Assembly: GCA_001803235.1 (NCBI GenBank)
Contig: MHBL01000338.1
Coordinates: 1-34,838, forward strand
Reading direction: 5' to 3'
DNA length: 34,838 nucleotides
Origin: Lentisphaerae bacterium RIFOXYA12_64_32
Lineage (GTDB): Bacteria; Verrucomicrobiota; Lentisphaeria; Oligosphaerales; YB12-FULL-65-16
A model generated the notes under the pieces. That model was not told where the DNA came from, did not search any database, and saw only the letters and a list, made by a program, of their open reading frames with translations. The translations under genes were made by a program, and so were the position numbers. Below, one piece after another: positions 8,584 through 16,327 of the stretch; the first letter of the stretch is position 1, and every line of letters starts with the position of its first letter.

Positions 8584-8656
8584 CCATATGAAAACGTCCG
8601 GCAACCGCTCGGGAAGCGTCGCCAGGCAACATTCTGAGTCCAAGCCTAAACGATGT

Positions 8657-8684
8657 ACTATAGCGGCAATCCTGCCGGGGGCAA
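8657..8684 (-). promoter_or_regulatory. Possible sigma-70-type promoter for tRNA-Pro
   Basis: On the minus strand TTGCCC (8679-8684) is followed after 16 bases by TATAGT (8657-8662), five of six matches to the -10 consensus. It would start transcription near 8650, about 65 bases before the tRNA 5' end. The target duplication of the nearby MITE-like element starts only 10 bases upstream of the -35 box. Confidence 0.35.
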
Positions 8685-8702
8685 ACCCGACCCGCGGCAA
8701 AC

Positions 8703-8815
8703 CAGGGCTGTTTCAAGATCCGTGACCGTCGCGTGCGGTGAGTACCCCCGGCGTGTCCCCACGCCGGGGGGGGGCGGCCTGAGGACAGGCCGCCCCTACT
8801 TTTGAAACAGCCCTG
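8703..8815. mobile_element. MITE-like element A with 9-bp target duplication
   Basis: A 113-bp non-coding element. Its ends are perfect inverted repeats CAGGGCTGTTTCAA (8703-8716) and TTGAAACAGCCCTG (8802-8815). It is flanked by an exact 9-bp direct repeat GCGGCAAAC at 8694-8702 and 8816-8824, the expected footprint of transposition. Inside are two perfect 11-bp-stem hairpins: 8745-8755 with 8760-8770, and 8771-8781 with 8786-8796. The terminal CAGGGCTGTTTC is shared with the element at 28023-28148. No transposase is encoded, so it would depend on one elsewhere. It lies 13 bases past its duplication from the pilC stop. Confidence 0.8.
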
Positions 8816-8837
8816 GCGGCAAACCCACCGCACCAGC

Positions 8838-10106
8838 TCAGCCGCTGCCGAGTTTGTCAATCAACTTGATCAGCGGCAGGAACAACGCAATGACGATACC
8901 GCCGACGACCACGGCCAGGAACACGATCATGATCGGCTCCAGCAGCGACGTCATGGCTTCCACCGCACGGTCAATCTCTTCCTCGTACACATCGGCAATC
9001 CGGTTCAGCATTTCCGGCAACGCGCCGGTCTCCTCGCCGACCTCGATCATGCTGACCACCATGCCGGGAAATATACCGGCCTGCTCCAGGGGGCGGCTCA
9101 TTCCCTCACCTTCTTTCACGGCGTCATGGACACTCTGGATCGCCCGGACCACCATTTCGTTGCCCGCCGTGTCGCGCACGATCTGTAGGGCCTGCAACAC
9201 CGCCACACCTGACTGCATCAGCGTACCCAGGGTGCGACAGAATCGGGCCACCGAAGACTTCACCACAAGAGAGTTGATCGGCGGAACCTTGATCAGGAAC
9301 AGGTCAATGGCAAACGCTCCTGCCTTGGTCTTCTTGAACATCTTGAACGCAACGAACAGCGCGAAGAGGCCGCCGAACATGACGATCGCCTGGTCCTTCA
9401 TGAAATTACTGATGCCGATGACGAACATCGTCAACCCCGGCAGCGGCTCGCCCGGGAGCATTTCGTCGAAGATCTTGGAGAACTTCGGCACAATGAAGAT
9501 CATCAGGCCGGAGGTGATGGTCATCGCCACCGTCAGGACGATGACCGGGTACACCATCGCGGACTTCACTTTGCCCGCGATCCGCTCGGCCTTCTCCATG
9601 AACTCAGCCAGTCGGTTCAGCACGGTCTCCATGGCGCCCGAGGCCTCACCCGCGCGGACCATGTTGACGTACAACTTGTTGAACGAGCGAGACTGGCCGG
9701 CCAGTCCTTCGGAAAACGTGCTGCCCCCTTCCACCGCATTCGCCAGTTCCTGCATGACCTTCAACATGGCGAAGTTCTTCCTCGACTGGCGCTCCAGCGT
9801 CCGCAACGCGCGCACCAGGGGAAGACCGGCGTCCAGCAGCACGGCCAACTGGCGGGTGAAGATCGTCAGTTGCTTGCTCGACAATGCCGGCTGCGCAAAG
9901 CCCATGGCGCTCAGGCGCCCCAGGCTGAACTTGGGCGCCCCCGACCCGGGACCCTTGGCCGCCCGCCCCTTCGCCTCGGTAATACTCGTCGGGAACAAGC
10001 CCTTCTGCTTCAGTTTCGCGGCGCCGGCCTGCTCGCTCTCGGCCTCAATGGTCCCCTTCTGCTCCTTGCCGCGCCCGTCCATCGCAATGTAGTTGAACTT
10101 CGGCAT
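8838..10106 (-). CDS. pilC: Type IV pilus / type II secretion inner-membrane platform protein PilC
   Basis: A 422-residue polytopic platform protein of the PilC/GspF family, onto which the PilB and PilT ATPases dock. The N-terminus (MPKFNYIAMDGRGKEQKG) is the typical PilC start. Two T2SF domains follow, at about 82-205 (SSKQLTIFTRQLAVLLDAGL) and about 285-410 (VARFCRTLGTLMQSGVAVLQA), with membrane helices near 188-210, 235-255 and 388-410. GGAGG lies 9 bases before the ATG. It is the last gene of the pilus cluster, 31 bases after pilT. No prepilin, PilD or PilMNOPQ genes lie nearby, so the rest of the machine must be elsewhere. A GspF role cannot be excluded, but adjacency to pilT favours pili. 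Confidence 0.93.
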   Translation of the reverse strand: MPKFNYIAMDGRGKEQKGTIEAESEQAGAAKLKQKGLFPTSITEAKGRAAKGPGSGAPKFSLGRLSAMGFAQPALSSKQLTIFTRQLAVLLDAGLPLVRALRTLERQSRKNFAMLKVMQELANAVEGGSTFSEGLAGQSRSFNKLYVNMVRAGEASGAMETVLNRLAEFMEKAERIAGKVKSAMVYPVIVLTVAMTITSGLMIFIVPKFSKIFDEMLPGEPLPGLTMFVIGISNFMKDQAIVMFGGLFALFVAFKMFKKTKAGAFAIDLFLIKVPPINSLVVKSSVARFCRTLGTLMQSGVAVLQALQIVRDTAGNEMVVRAIQSVHDAVKEGEGMSRPLEQAGIFPGMVVSMIEVGEETGALPEMLNRIADVYEEEIDRAVEAMTSLLEPIMIVFLAVVVGGIVIALFLPLIKLIDKLGSG

Positions 10107-10137
10107 TTCCAGTCGTCCTCCCGGCCCCGGGCCGAAA

Positions 10138-11211
10138 CTACTTCTTCTTGTCCTGCCTCATCTTCTGGACAATGCCTTCCGCGTCCTTGCACTTCGTGAT
10201 CAACTCGCCGTAGGAGATCTTGCCTCCCTCGTAGAGCGACATCAAGTGCGAGTCCAGAGTGTTCATTCCGTACTTGGCGCCCGTCTGAATGTCCGAGGTG
10301 ATCCGGTAGGTCTTGTTGTCGCGAATGAGCGCGGCAATAGACGGCGTCGCAATCATGATCTCGAAGGCGGCCACGCGCCCGGGCTTGTCCAACCGCGGCA
10401 GAAGCACCTGCGACACGACACAGACCACGGACATGGCCAACTGCGCGCGAATCTGCTCCTGCTGGTCGGTTGGAAAAGCGTCCACAATTCGGTCGACGGT
10501 CTCGGCTGCCCCCGTGGTGTGCAAGGTCCCGAACACCAGGTGCCCCGTCTCCGCCGCGGTGACGGCCGCCGCGATCGTCTCCAAATCACGCATTTCACCG
10601 ACCAGAATGACGTCAGGGTCCTGACGCAACGCCCGGCGCAAGGCCTCGGAGAACGACGGCACGTCAACCCCGATCTCGCGCTGTGTCAGGATCGATGTCT
10701 TGTGGGTGTGGTAGAACTCGATGGGGTCCTCAACCGTGATGATGTGGCAGTCCCGCTCCTTATTGATCACGTCGATCATGCTGGCCAGGGTCGTCGACTT
10801 GCCGCTGCCCGTCGGGCCCGTGACCAGAACCAGCCCGCGCGGCCGGAACAGAATGTCCTTCAACGCCGGCGGCAAACCGATCTCCTCCAGCGACAACAGC
10901 TTGTTCGAGATGGTCCGCAGCACGATGCCGACCGTGCCCTTCTGCTTGAACACGCTCACCCGGAAACGGGCGGCGGTCCCGAACGCGAACCCGAAATCCA
11001 CCCCACCGTCCCGTTGCAACTTCTGCTGATTCGCATCGGAGGTGATGGCTTTCATCAGCCGCTCCGTGTCCTCCGCGACAAGCACGGCGGTATCCAGAGG
11101 GGTCAGGCCGCCATGGATCCGCAGCACCGGCGGAAGCCCCACCCGGATGTGCAAATCGCTGGCGCCCTCGTCCAGAACCAGTTGCAGCAGATCCGTCATC
11201 TCAACAGCCAT
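10138..11211 (-). CDS. pilT: Type IV pilus retraction ATPase PilT
   Basis: A 357-residue hexameric secretion ATPase that drives pilus retraction (twitching). Residues 1-100 form the N-terminal PAS-like domain with the family motif ASDLHIRVGLPPVLRIHG (17-34). The RecA-like core carries Walker A GPTGSGKST (132-140), the Asp-box region ITVEDPIEF (158-166), Walker B DPDVILVGE (198-206) and the His box GHLVFGTLHTTGA (223-235). The PilT signature near the C-terminus is present in a variant form, TPSIAALIRD in place of AIRNLIRE. The ATG lies about 10 bases after GAGGGTG. Length and motifs are canonical. The 210-base gap upstream (to pilB) suggests it may have some independent expression. Confidence 0.95.
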   Translation of the reverse strand: MAVEMTDLLQLVLDEGASDLHIRVGLPPVLRIHGGLTPLDTAVLVAEDTERLMKAITSDANQQKLQRDGGVDFGFAFGTAARFRVSVFKQKGTVGIVLRTISNKLLSLEEIGLPPALKDILFRPRGLVLVTGPTGSGKSTTLASMIDVINKERDCHIITVEDPIEFYHTHKTSILTQREIGVDVPSFSEALRRALRQDPDVILVGEMRDLETIAAAVTAAETGHLVFGTLHTTGAAETVDRIVDAFPTDQQEQIRAQLAMSVVCVVSQVLLPRLDKPGRVAAFEIMIATPSIAALIRDNKTYRITSDIQTGAKYGMNTLDSHLMSLYEGGKISYGELITKCKDAEGIVQKMRQDKKK

Positions 11212-11290
11212 GGACTACACCCTCACTTCGCTATCTTCCTAAAAGTGTATTCAGGGACAGATCAAGGGCCTATTCCCACTCTTGACTCTG

Positions 11291-11323
11291 ACCGCTTCGG
11301 AAGCCAGGCAGGCCAGAAGCGGT
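11291..11323. repeat. Inverted repeat in the pilB-pilT gap
   Basis: ACCGCTTC (11291-11298) pairs with GAAGCGGT (11316-11323) across 17 bases. A second small hairpin, GCCGC/GCGGC, lies just after the pilB stop (about 11399-11412). Neither has a T-run. They might attenuate read-through between pilB and pilT, but this is speculative. No gene is seen in 11212-11421. Confidence 0.3.
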
Positions 11324-11421
11324 TCAAAATGTGCCGTCAATGCTCATCTTGCAAGCCACTCGCTATCACTTCTCCGCCCGGACTCACTGTCGCCTCCCGC
11401 CGCCAGGGCGGCTGACTTACC

Positions 11422-13134
11422 CTAGGAGGTGTACTTCACCACTTCCTCAACCGTCGTGATGCCATCCATAATGGCCTTCACGCCGTTCAGTCGCATCGAC
11501 ACCATCCCCTCCTGTACCGCTTTCTCGCGAATGACCGAGGTCGGCTGCCTCTTGTTGATCTGTTCGCGGATGGCTCGACTCACAAACATAAACTCGTAAA
11601 GCCCGAGCCGCCCCTTGTATCCGGTGTTACTGCAAACCTCGCACCCCTTACCATAGCTGAACTTGCGGCCGCCAATGTCGTCTCGGGTGAGATTCATGAG
11701 TGTCAGTTCGGCGTCCTCCGGCTCGTATTCCACGCGGCAATTCTTGCACACGCGCCGGATCAGCCGCTGCGACAGAACCGCAATGAGCGTCGAACTGATC
11801 AGGAACGGCTCCACACCCATGTCGATGAGACGGGTCACCGCACCGGGGGCGTCGTTCGTGTGCAGGGTGCTGAGCACAAAGTGCCCCGTGAGCGACGCCT
11901 GGATCGCCATGCGCGCGGTCTCCAGATCGCGCACTTCCCCCAGCATGATGATGTCGGGGTCCTGCCGCAGGAACGCACGCAGCGCGCGCGCAAACGTCAT
12001 CCCAACCGACTCTTTGACGGGGACTTGAATGATGCCTTCGATGTTGTACTCCACGGGATCCTCGGCTGTCAGCAGTTTGTCCTGAGGGTCGTTGACCTCT
12101 TTCAGGCAGGAGTACAACGTGGTGGTCTTTCCCGACCCGGTCGGACCGGTGACGACGAAAATCCCATTCGGCCTCTCAATGACCCCCCGAACACCGCGGA
12201 GCAACTGCTGATCCATGCCGAGATTCTCCAGATCCAGCGCCACCACTTCGCGGTCCAGCACGCGCAGCACCACGCTCTCGCCGTACCGCGTGGGCAGCGT
12301 GGAAACGCGCAGGTCAATGGGCCGGCCGCCGATGCGCAACTCGATGCGGCCGTCCTGCGGCAGACGCCGTTCCGCAATGTTCAGGCCACTGAGGACCTTC
12401 ACGCGACTGATGACCGGCACGGCGAGGTGCTTCGGCGGCGGCGCCATTTCGTACAGGGCCCCGTCAATCCGATACCGAATCCGGAACTCGTCGCCAAACG
12501 GCTCAAAATGCACGTCGCTGGCCTGGTCCTTGACCGCCTGGTACAGGATGACGTCCACGAAGCGCACGATCGGCGCGTTCGACGCCATTGCTTCGAGGGA
12601 CGCCGCGTCATCGCTATCCGCTTCGGTAATGGAGTGAAGGTCCGCACCCTCCATCTCCTGCAGCACGTCCTTCACCGAGTCCGCTTTCTCGGGGTAGAAA
12701 TGGTCGAGCCCGGCTTCGATCTCGTTCGGCTTCGCCACCAGAACACGGCAGTCCATGCCCACCACATAGTGCAGTTCGTCGATCATCCGGAAGTTCATCG
12801 GGTCGCGCGCCGCCACGAACAACGTGTCGAATTCCTCCCGGACCGGGATGACCCCATACATCCGCGCCGTGGCCGCGGACACCTTCTTGATGATGTCCTT
12901 CGAAATGTCGATTTCCTTGAGCTTCACCACCTCTGTGCCCAAGTTCTCGGCGATCATCGTCATCAGGTCGTCTTCTGTCACGATGCCGTAGTTGTAGAGC
13001 ACCGCGGTAAACGCCTTCCCGGTCCGCTGGTGCTCCTCGTAAATCTCGGTCAATTGCTCCTCGGTCGCCTTGTTGGCGTCCAGAAGCAGATGCCATATCG
13101 CATTGGTTTCCGCATCCAGGTCTAGGTCTGGCAT
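11422..13134 (-). CDS. pilB: PilB/GspE-family assembly ATPase (canonical copy)
   Basis: A 570-residue hexameric ATPase powering pilus extension or type II secretion. I use the ATG at 13134 (GGGGA upstream); the open frame extends further but has no typical sequence. Residues 10-145 form an MshEN/GspE N-terminal domain. The core shows ASDVHFEPFGDEFRIRYRID (205-224), Walker A GPTGSGKT (330-337), LTAEDPVEY (355-363), Walker B QDPDIIMLGEVRD (391-403) and the His box GHFVLSTLHTND (417-428). A C2-C2 zinc-binding loop follows (Cys463, Cys466, Cys498, Cys501). All catalytic motifs are canonical, unlike the neighbouring paralog upstream. Confidence 0.94.
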   Translation of the reverse strand: MPDLDLDAETNAIWHLLLDANKATEEQLTEIYEEHQRTGKAFTAVLYNYGIVTEDDLMTMIAENLGTEVVKLKEIDISKDIIKKVSAATARMYGVIPVREEFDTLFVAARDPMNFRMIDELHYVVGMDCRVLVAKPNEIEAGLDHFYPEKADSVKDVLQEMEGADLHSITEADSDDAASLEAMASNAPIVRFVDVILYQAVKDQASDVHFEPFGDEFRIRYRIDGALYEMAPPPKHLAVPVISRVKVLSGLNIAERRLPQDGRIELRIGGRPIDLRVSTLPTRYGESVVLRVLDREVVALDLENLGMDQQLLRGVRGVIERPNGIFVVTGPTGSGKTTTLYSCLKEVNDPQDKLLTAEDPVEYNIEGIIQVPVKESVGMTFARALRAFLRQDPDIIMLGEVRDLETARMAIQASLTGHFVLSTLHTNDAPGAVTRLIDMGVEPFLISSTLIAVLSQRLIRRVCKNCRVEYEPEDAELTLMNLTRDDIGGRKFSYGKGCEVCSNTGYKGRLGLYEFMFVSRAIREQINKRQPTSVIREKAVQEGMVSMRLNGVKAIMDGITTVEEVVKYTS

Positions 13135-13218
13135 CGTCGTCAGTCCCCGCTCTCTGCATCGGAGGCGCCCGTTCGCCGCATGGCCGGCACGGCCATGCCC
13201 GCACCTCACGTCACCCGG

Positions 13219-14943
13219 CTAATGTCCACCACCCTCTTCATCATCGCCCGTCGTGTTGCGGATGACCTCCTCCAGCGTGGTGAGCCCCGCCGCCGCCTTG
13301 CGCAGGCCGTCCTCCCGCAGCGTCCGCATGCCCACCGCGCGCGCCTGGTCCCGGATCTCACTGGACGCCGCCTTGGCGTAAATCAACCCCTGAATGGTCG
13401 TGTTCATCTTGAAAATCTCATAGATCCCAAAACGTCCCTTGTAGCCCTTCTTGCACTCCGAGCAACCCCGGCCGCGCATCAGTGTCGCATGCTGGAAGTA
13501 GTCGGGCGGCAGTTGCAGCGTCTCCAGTTCGTCCGACGTCGCCGGCGTCGGCTCCTTGCAGTGTTTGCAGATCCGCCGCACCAGACGTTGGGCCATGACC
13601 GCCCGCAGGGCCGAGGCCACCAGGAAGGGCTTAATGCCCATGTCGATCAGACGGGTCACCGCGCCCGGCGCGTCATTCGTGTGCAGGGTGCTGAACACCA
13701 GGTGCCCGGTCAACGCCGCGTTGATCGCAATCTCGCCGGCGTCCATTTCGCGGATTTCTCCGACCATGATGATGTTCGGCGCCTGACGCAACATGGCCCG
13801 CAATGCCAGGGGAAATGTCATGCCGATATCCACCGTAATCTGCACTTGGTTGATCCCGGACAGCTCGTACTCGACCGGGTCCTCTGCGGTAATGATCTTC
13901 CGCGTCGGCTGGTTCAGCGTGTGCAGAAACGCGTACAGCGACGTCGTCTTGCCTGACCCGGTCGGCCCGGTCACCAGGAAGATCCCGTCCGGCAAGGCGA
14001 GGATCTTCTCGATCGTGTCCTGATCATCCGCAAAGAAGCCCAGTTCCGGAATTCCCAGCATGACGCTGCTCTTGTCCAGAATACGCATGACGATGGACTC
14101 GCCGTACGACGTGGGCACACTCGACACGCGCAGGTCCAGCGCGCGGCCCATCATGGCCGCGATCTGGATACGACCGTCCTGCGGGACTCGATGTTCCGAC
14201 AGGTCCATGCTGGCCATCAGCTTCAGGCGGCTGATGATGTTGTTCTGCAGATACTTCGGCGGGCTCTCCATCTCCTGCAAGACCCCGTCGATGCGGTACC
14301 TGACCCGGAACCGCTTCTCCAGCGGCTCAAGGTGAATGTCCGACGCACGGGTCCGAAACGCTTCCAGGATAATCAGAGACACGAGCCGGATGATCGGGGC
14401 ATCATCTTCCGTTTGGGCGGCTTTGCCATCCTGTTCGGTGGCCGTCACTTCACTGACGTCCAGCGTTCCTTCCGTAATGTCTTCCAGGAACGACTCGACC
14501 GACTCTTCCACGTTGCCGTAGTGCTGTTGGATCTGCTGGGCAATCTGCCGCGGCGGAACCAAGACCCCCTCGATGTCGGACTTCAGAATGTAGCGGAGAG
14601 AATCCAGCGCTTCGAGGTCGCTCGGGTCGCCCATCGCCACCGTCAGGACCCCGTCCGTCTTCATCACGGGCACCACGCGGTAGCGCCGCGCCACATCCGC
14701 CGGCATGGAGGCAATAACATCCGGAGGAACCCGGTAGTCCGTGAAGTCGAAGGTGTCCATGCCATACTCGGCGGCCATGAGCATGACAATGTCCTCTTCC
14801 GGAATGCTGAACAACTCCCCCACAACGGTGATGGCCGCCTTCTCGTCGGCGTTCGCTTTCTCCCTGGTCTGCTCTGCCTGCTCGGCGGTGAGCATGCCGT
14901 GCGTCGTGAGCAGGTCTACGATGAATTCATCTCTTTCTGTCAC
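13219..14943 (-). CDS. PilB/GspE-family ATPase (divergent paralog)
   Basis: First gene of the pilus cluster, 574 residues, starting at GTG (14943). An MshEN-like N-terminal domain (1-145) is followed by the ATPase core: ASDIHLEPLEKRFRVRYRID (200-219), Walker A GPTGSGKT (326-333), ITAEDPVEY (351-359), His box GHLVFSTLHTND (413-424) and tetracysteine loop Cys459, Cys462, Cys494, Cys497. The Walker B region reads RQAPNIIMVGEIREMDAGE (386-404) where the family, and the copy next door, have RQDPDII..GE.RDLET. The two aspartates are thus replaced, although the glutamate Glu396 remains. It may be a partner or regulatory subunit, or serve a different machine such as MSHA-type or type II secretion. 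A good promoter lies about 170 bases upstream. Confidence 0.92.
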   Translation of the reverse strand: MTERDEFIVDLLTTHGMLTAEQAEQTREKANADEKAAITVVGELFSIPEEDIVMLMAAEYGMDTFDFTDYRVPPDVIASMPADVARRYRVVPVMKTDGVLTVAMGDPSDLEALDSLRYILKSDIEGVLVPPRQIAQQIQQHYGNVEESVESFLEDITEGTLDVSEVTATEQDGKAAQTEDDAPIIRLVSLIILEAFRTRASDIHLEPLEKRFRVRYRIDGVLQEMESPPKYLQNNIISRLKLMASMDLSEHRVPQDGRIQIAAMMGRALDLRVSSVPTSYGESIVMRILDKSSVMLGIPELGFFADDQDTIEKILALPDGIFLVTGPTGSGKTTSLYAFLHTLNQPTRKIITAEDPVEYELSGINQVQITVDIGMTFPLALRAMLRQAPNIIMVGEIREMDAGEIAINAALTGHLVFSTLHTNDAPGAVTRLIDMGIKPFLVASALRAVMAQRLVRRICKHCKEPTPATSDELETLQLPPDYFQHATLMRGRGCSECKKGYKGRFGIYEIFKMNTTIQGLIYAKAASSEIRDQARAVGMRTLREDGLRKAAAGLTTLEEVIRNTTGDDEEGGGH

Positions 14944-15116
14944 GACTACCGACCCCAGCTACGAGTGAATACCGCCGACACTGCGCGCACCGCGCACGCG
15001 AAAACGCCCGCTCTCTGGCAGCGGCTCTTGAGCCCTCTGCCGGCGTACCGTTGCTTGCCTTCTATCCTTGACTCAATTTTCAGGCAGTTCGCGCACGCGC
15101 GAAGGTCGTCACGTCT

Positions 15117-15145
15117 AGAATATCCTATCCCGCGCAAATTGCCAA
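15117..15145 (-). promoter_or_regulatory. Probable sigma-70-type promoter of the pilus gene cluster
   Basis: On the minus strand TTGGCA (15140-15145, five of six matches to the -35 consensus) is separated by exactly 17 bases from TATTCT (15117-15122). Transcription would begin near 15110 and leave a leader of about 165 bases before the GTG at 14943. The palindromic element at 15164-15219 lies just upstream. Confidence 0.45.
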
Positions 15146-15163
15146 TGCCGCCCCGCAAAACCC

Positions 15164-15219
15164 GTAATGCGTCAGCCCCCCCCGGGCGCCGGCCCGCCCG
15201 GGGGGCGCTGACGCATTAC
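15164..15219. mobile_element. MITE-like palindromic element C with 8-bp target duplication
   Basis: A 56-bp near-perfect palindrome. Both ends read GTAATGCGTCAGC inward and the arms continue for roughly 24 bases with one mismatch. It is flanked by the exact direct repeat CAAAACCC at 15156-15163 and 15220-15227, consistent with an insertion that duplicated its target. Its ends are unrelated to those of elements A and B, so it is a different family. It sits in the 461-base gap between gmhA and the pilus cluster. Apart from this, the promoter and the palindrome at 15389, that gap holds nothing I recognise. Confidence 0.7.
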
Positions 15220-15388
15220 CAAAACCCGCGCTGTGTCAGTCGCGGGCGCACGTCTGTCCGAGTCGCGCGTGTCAGCAAGCGGCCCCCCGGAGACCGCTCC
15301 CTCATCCTGCCCGTCGGGAGGGACGGCTCGGCCGGATCCCCGTTGCGGTGCGTTTTCCACCCGCGACAGACGCAGCAGCACCCCCCCC

Positions 15389-15404
15389 GGGGGCAATTGC
15401 CCCC
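15389..15404. repeat. Perfect palindrome abutting the gmhA stop codon
   Basis: GGGGGCAATTGCCCCC begins at the base after the gmhA TGA in its direction of transcription and could form a 3' hairpin. It has no T-run, so it is a possible 3'-end stabiliser rather than a standard terminator. Confidence 0.4.
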
Positions 15405-16067
15405 TCATCGGACCGTTACGGCTCCACCGAAAAACCGCGTCTCCAGCATGGCGCACAGCGCGTGATACACCGGCAGGTGGTACTCTTGAACGCGGTAGGT
15501 CGCACGCTCCGGGACACAGATGCACACATCTGCCGTCTGCCGCAGGCGCCCCCCGTCCTGGCCGGTCAGCCCCACGACACGAATCCCCTTTGTCCTAGCC
15601 ACCAGTGTCGCCAAAATCACATTTCGAGCATTGCCAGACGTCGACAGCGCAATCAGGACATCGCCCGGCGATCCGAGGACCTGCAACTGCTGCGCGAACA
15701 CGATGTCTGCACCAACGTCGTTGGCCAGCGCCGTGGCCAGCGCCGGATGCCCCGTCAGAGCTATGGCCCTAAATCCAGGCACCAGCCTATCTGCCAAGTA
15801 CCGCCCATCGTCCCCCAACTCCACCAGTTTCCGTCGCTCATCCTCCTGCAACGTGCGGGGCACCAGAAAAACCTTCCCCAGTTCCCCCACCATGTGCTCC
15901 GCGTCCGCCGCACTTCCTCCGTTGCCGCAGACGAACAGCGTTCTCCCGCGCTCTATGGCTGTCGCCATGCAGGCAAACGCCGCGTTCAGGTCCGGTGCCA
16001 CGGGGCTCAGTGGCGGGTACCGTTCCAGAAGCTGACTCATATGCACCGCCGGATCCGGCTCCATCAT
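15405..16067 (-). CDS. gmhA: GmhA-type SIS-domain phosphoheptose isomerase
   Basis: A 220-residue SIS-domain protein, most likely the cytosolic isomerase converting sedoheptulose 7-phosphate to D-glycero-D-manno-heptose 7-phosphate, the first step of ADP-heptose synthesis for LPS. Visible are CGNGGSAADAEH (47-58), ALSTSGNARNV (140-150) and the C-terminal QEYHLPVYH (194-202). By position, the E. coli GmhA residues His61, Glu65, Gln172 and His180 correspond to His58, Glu62, Gln194 and His202, so the active site looks intact. An insert of about 25 residues (68-95) is present. AGGAGGTG precedes two adjacent ATGs (16067 and 16064). DiaA, the DnaA-binding SIS homolog, is the main alternative and is notable because the gene diverges from dnaN. 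An RfaE2-type gene at 22540 supports the heptose role. Confidence 0.85.
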   Translation of the reverse strand: MMEPDPAVHMSQLLERYPPLSPVAPDLNAAFACMATAIERGRTLFVCGNGGSAADAEHMVGELGKVFLVPRTLQEDERRKLVELGDDGRYLADRLVPGFRAIALTGHPALATALANDVGADIVFAQQLQVLGSPGDVLIALSTSGNARNVILATLVARTKGIRVVGLTGQDGGRLRQTADVCICVPERATYRVQEYHLPVYHALCAMLETRFFGGAVTVR

Positions 16068-16327
16068 GGCACCTCCTGTGTGGGCTGCTCAGAAGTCTGA
16101 CAATAAGTTTTGAGCGCCTGTGAATAACAGAGAACAAGGACATCTTACCTGCGCTGTTAACAGCCTGGAGGCCGGGTTATTAACTGCGTTGCGTTGGCCC
16201 TAACCCGTTGTATAGTAACCGTCGGCTGTCTTTTCTTTGAGTTATTACCGGCTATAATACGACTAATACTTTATCCTTTTATCTAGAATAGCACTACCCG
16301 GATGGTTGTGAACGAAGGGGAAACAGC
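16068..16327. other. AT-rich divergent region upstream of dnaN: candidate oriC / promoter region
   Basis: A 260-base island that is clearly more AT-rich than its GC-rich surroundings, between leftward gmhA and rightward dnaN. It contains one perfect DnaA box (TGTGAATAA, the complement of TTATTCACA, 16119-16127), a weaker one (TGTGAACGA, 16307-16315), the palindrome CTGTTAACAG (16154-16163), GGTTATTAAC, and an AT-rich run at about 16235-16292. All genes on its left from 0.2 kb run leftward and all on its right to 24.7 kb run rightward, the usual gene orientation around an origin. dnaA itself is not in the window, and only one strong box is visible, so an origin is a hypothesis and a divergent promoter is the safe reading. 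Confidence 0.4.
16253..16258 (+). promoter_or_regulatory. Possible -10 element for dnaN
   Basis: A perfect TATAAT lies 70 bases before the dnaN ATG. No good -35 hexamer lies at 16-18 bases upstream, so it may be weak or activated. An alternative TATAGT occurs at 16211-16216. Confidence 0.35.

Noticed and set aside
14944..15116. Sigma-54 promoter for the pilus genes
   Set aside because: No minus-strand TGGCAC-N5-TTGC match with correct spacing is visible. A sigma-70-type promoter at 15117-15145 fits better.
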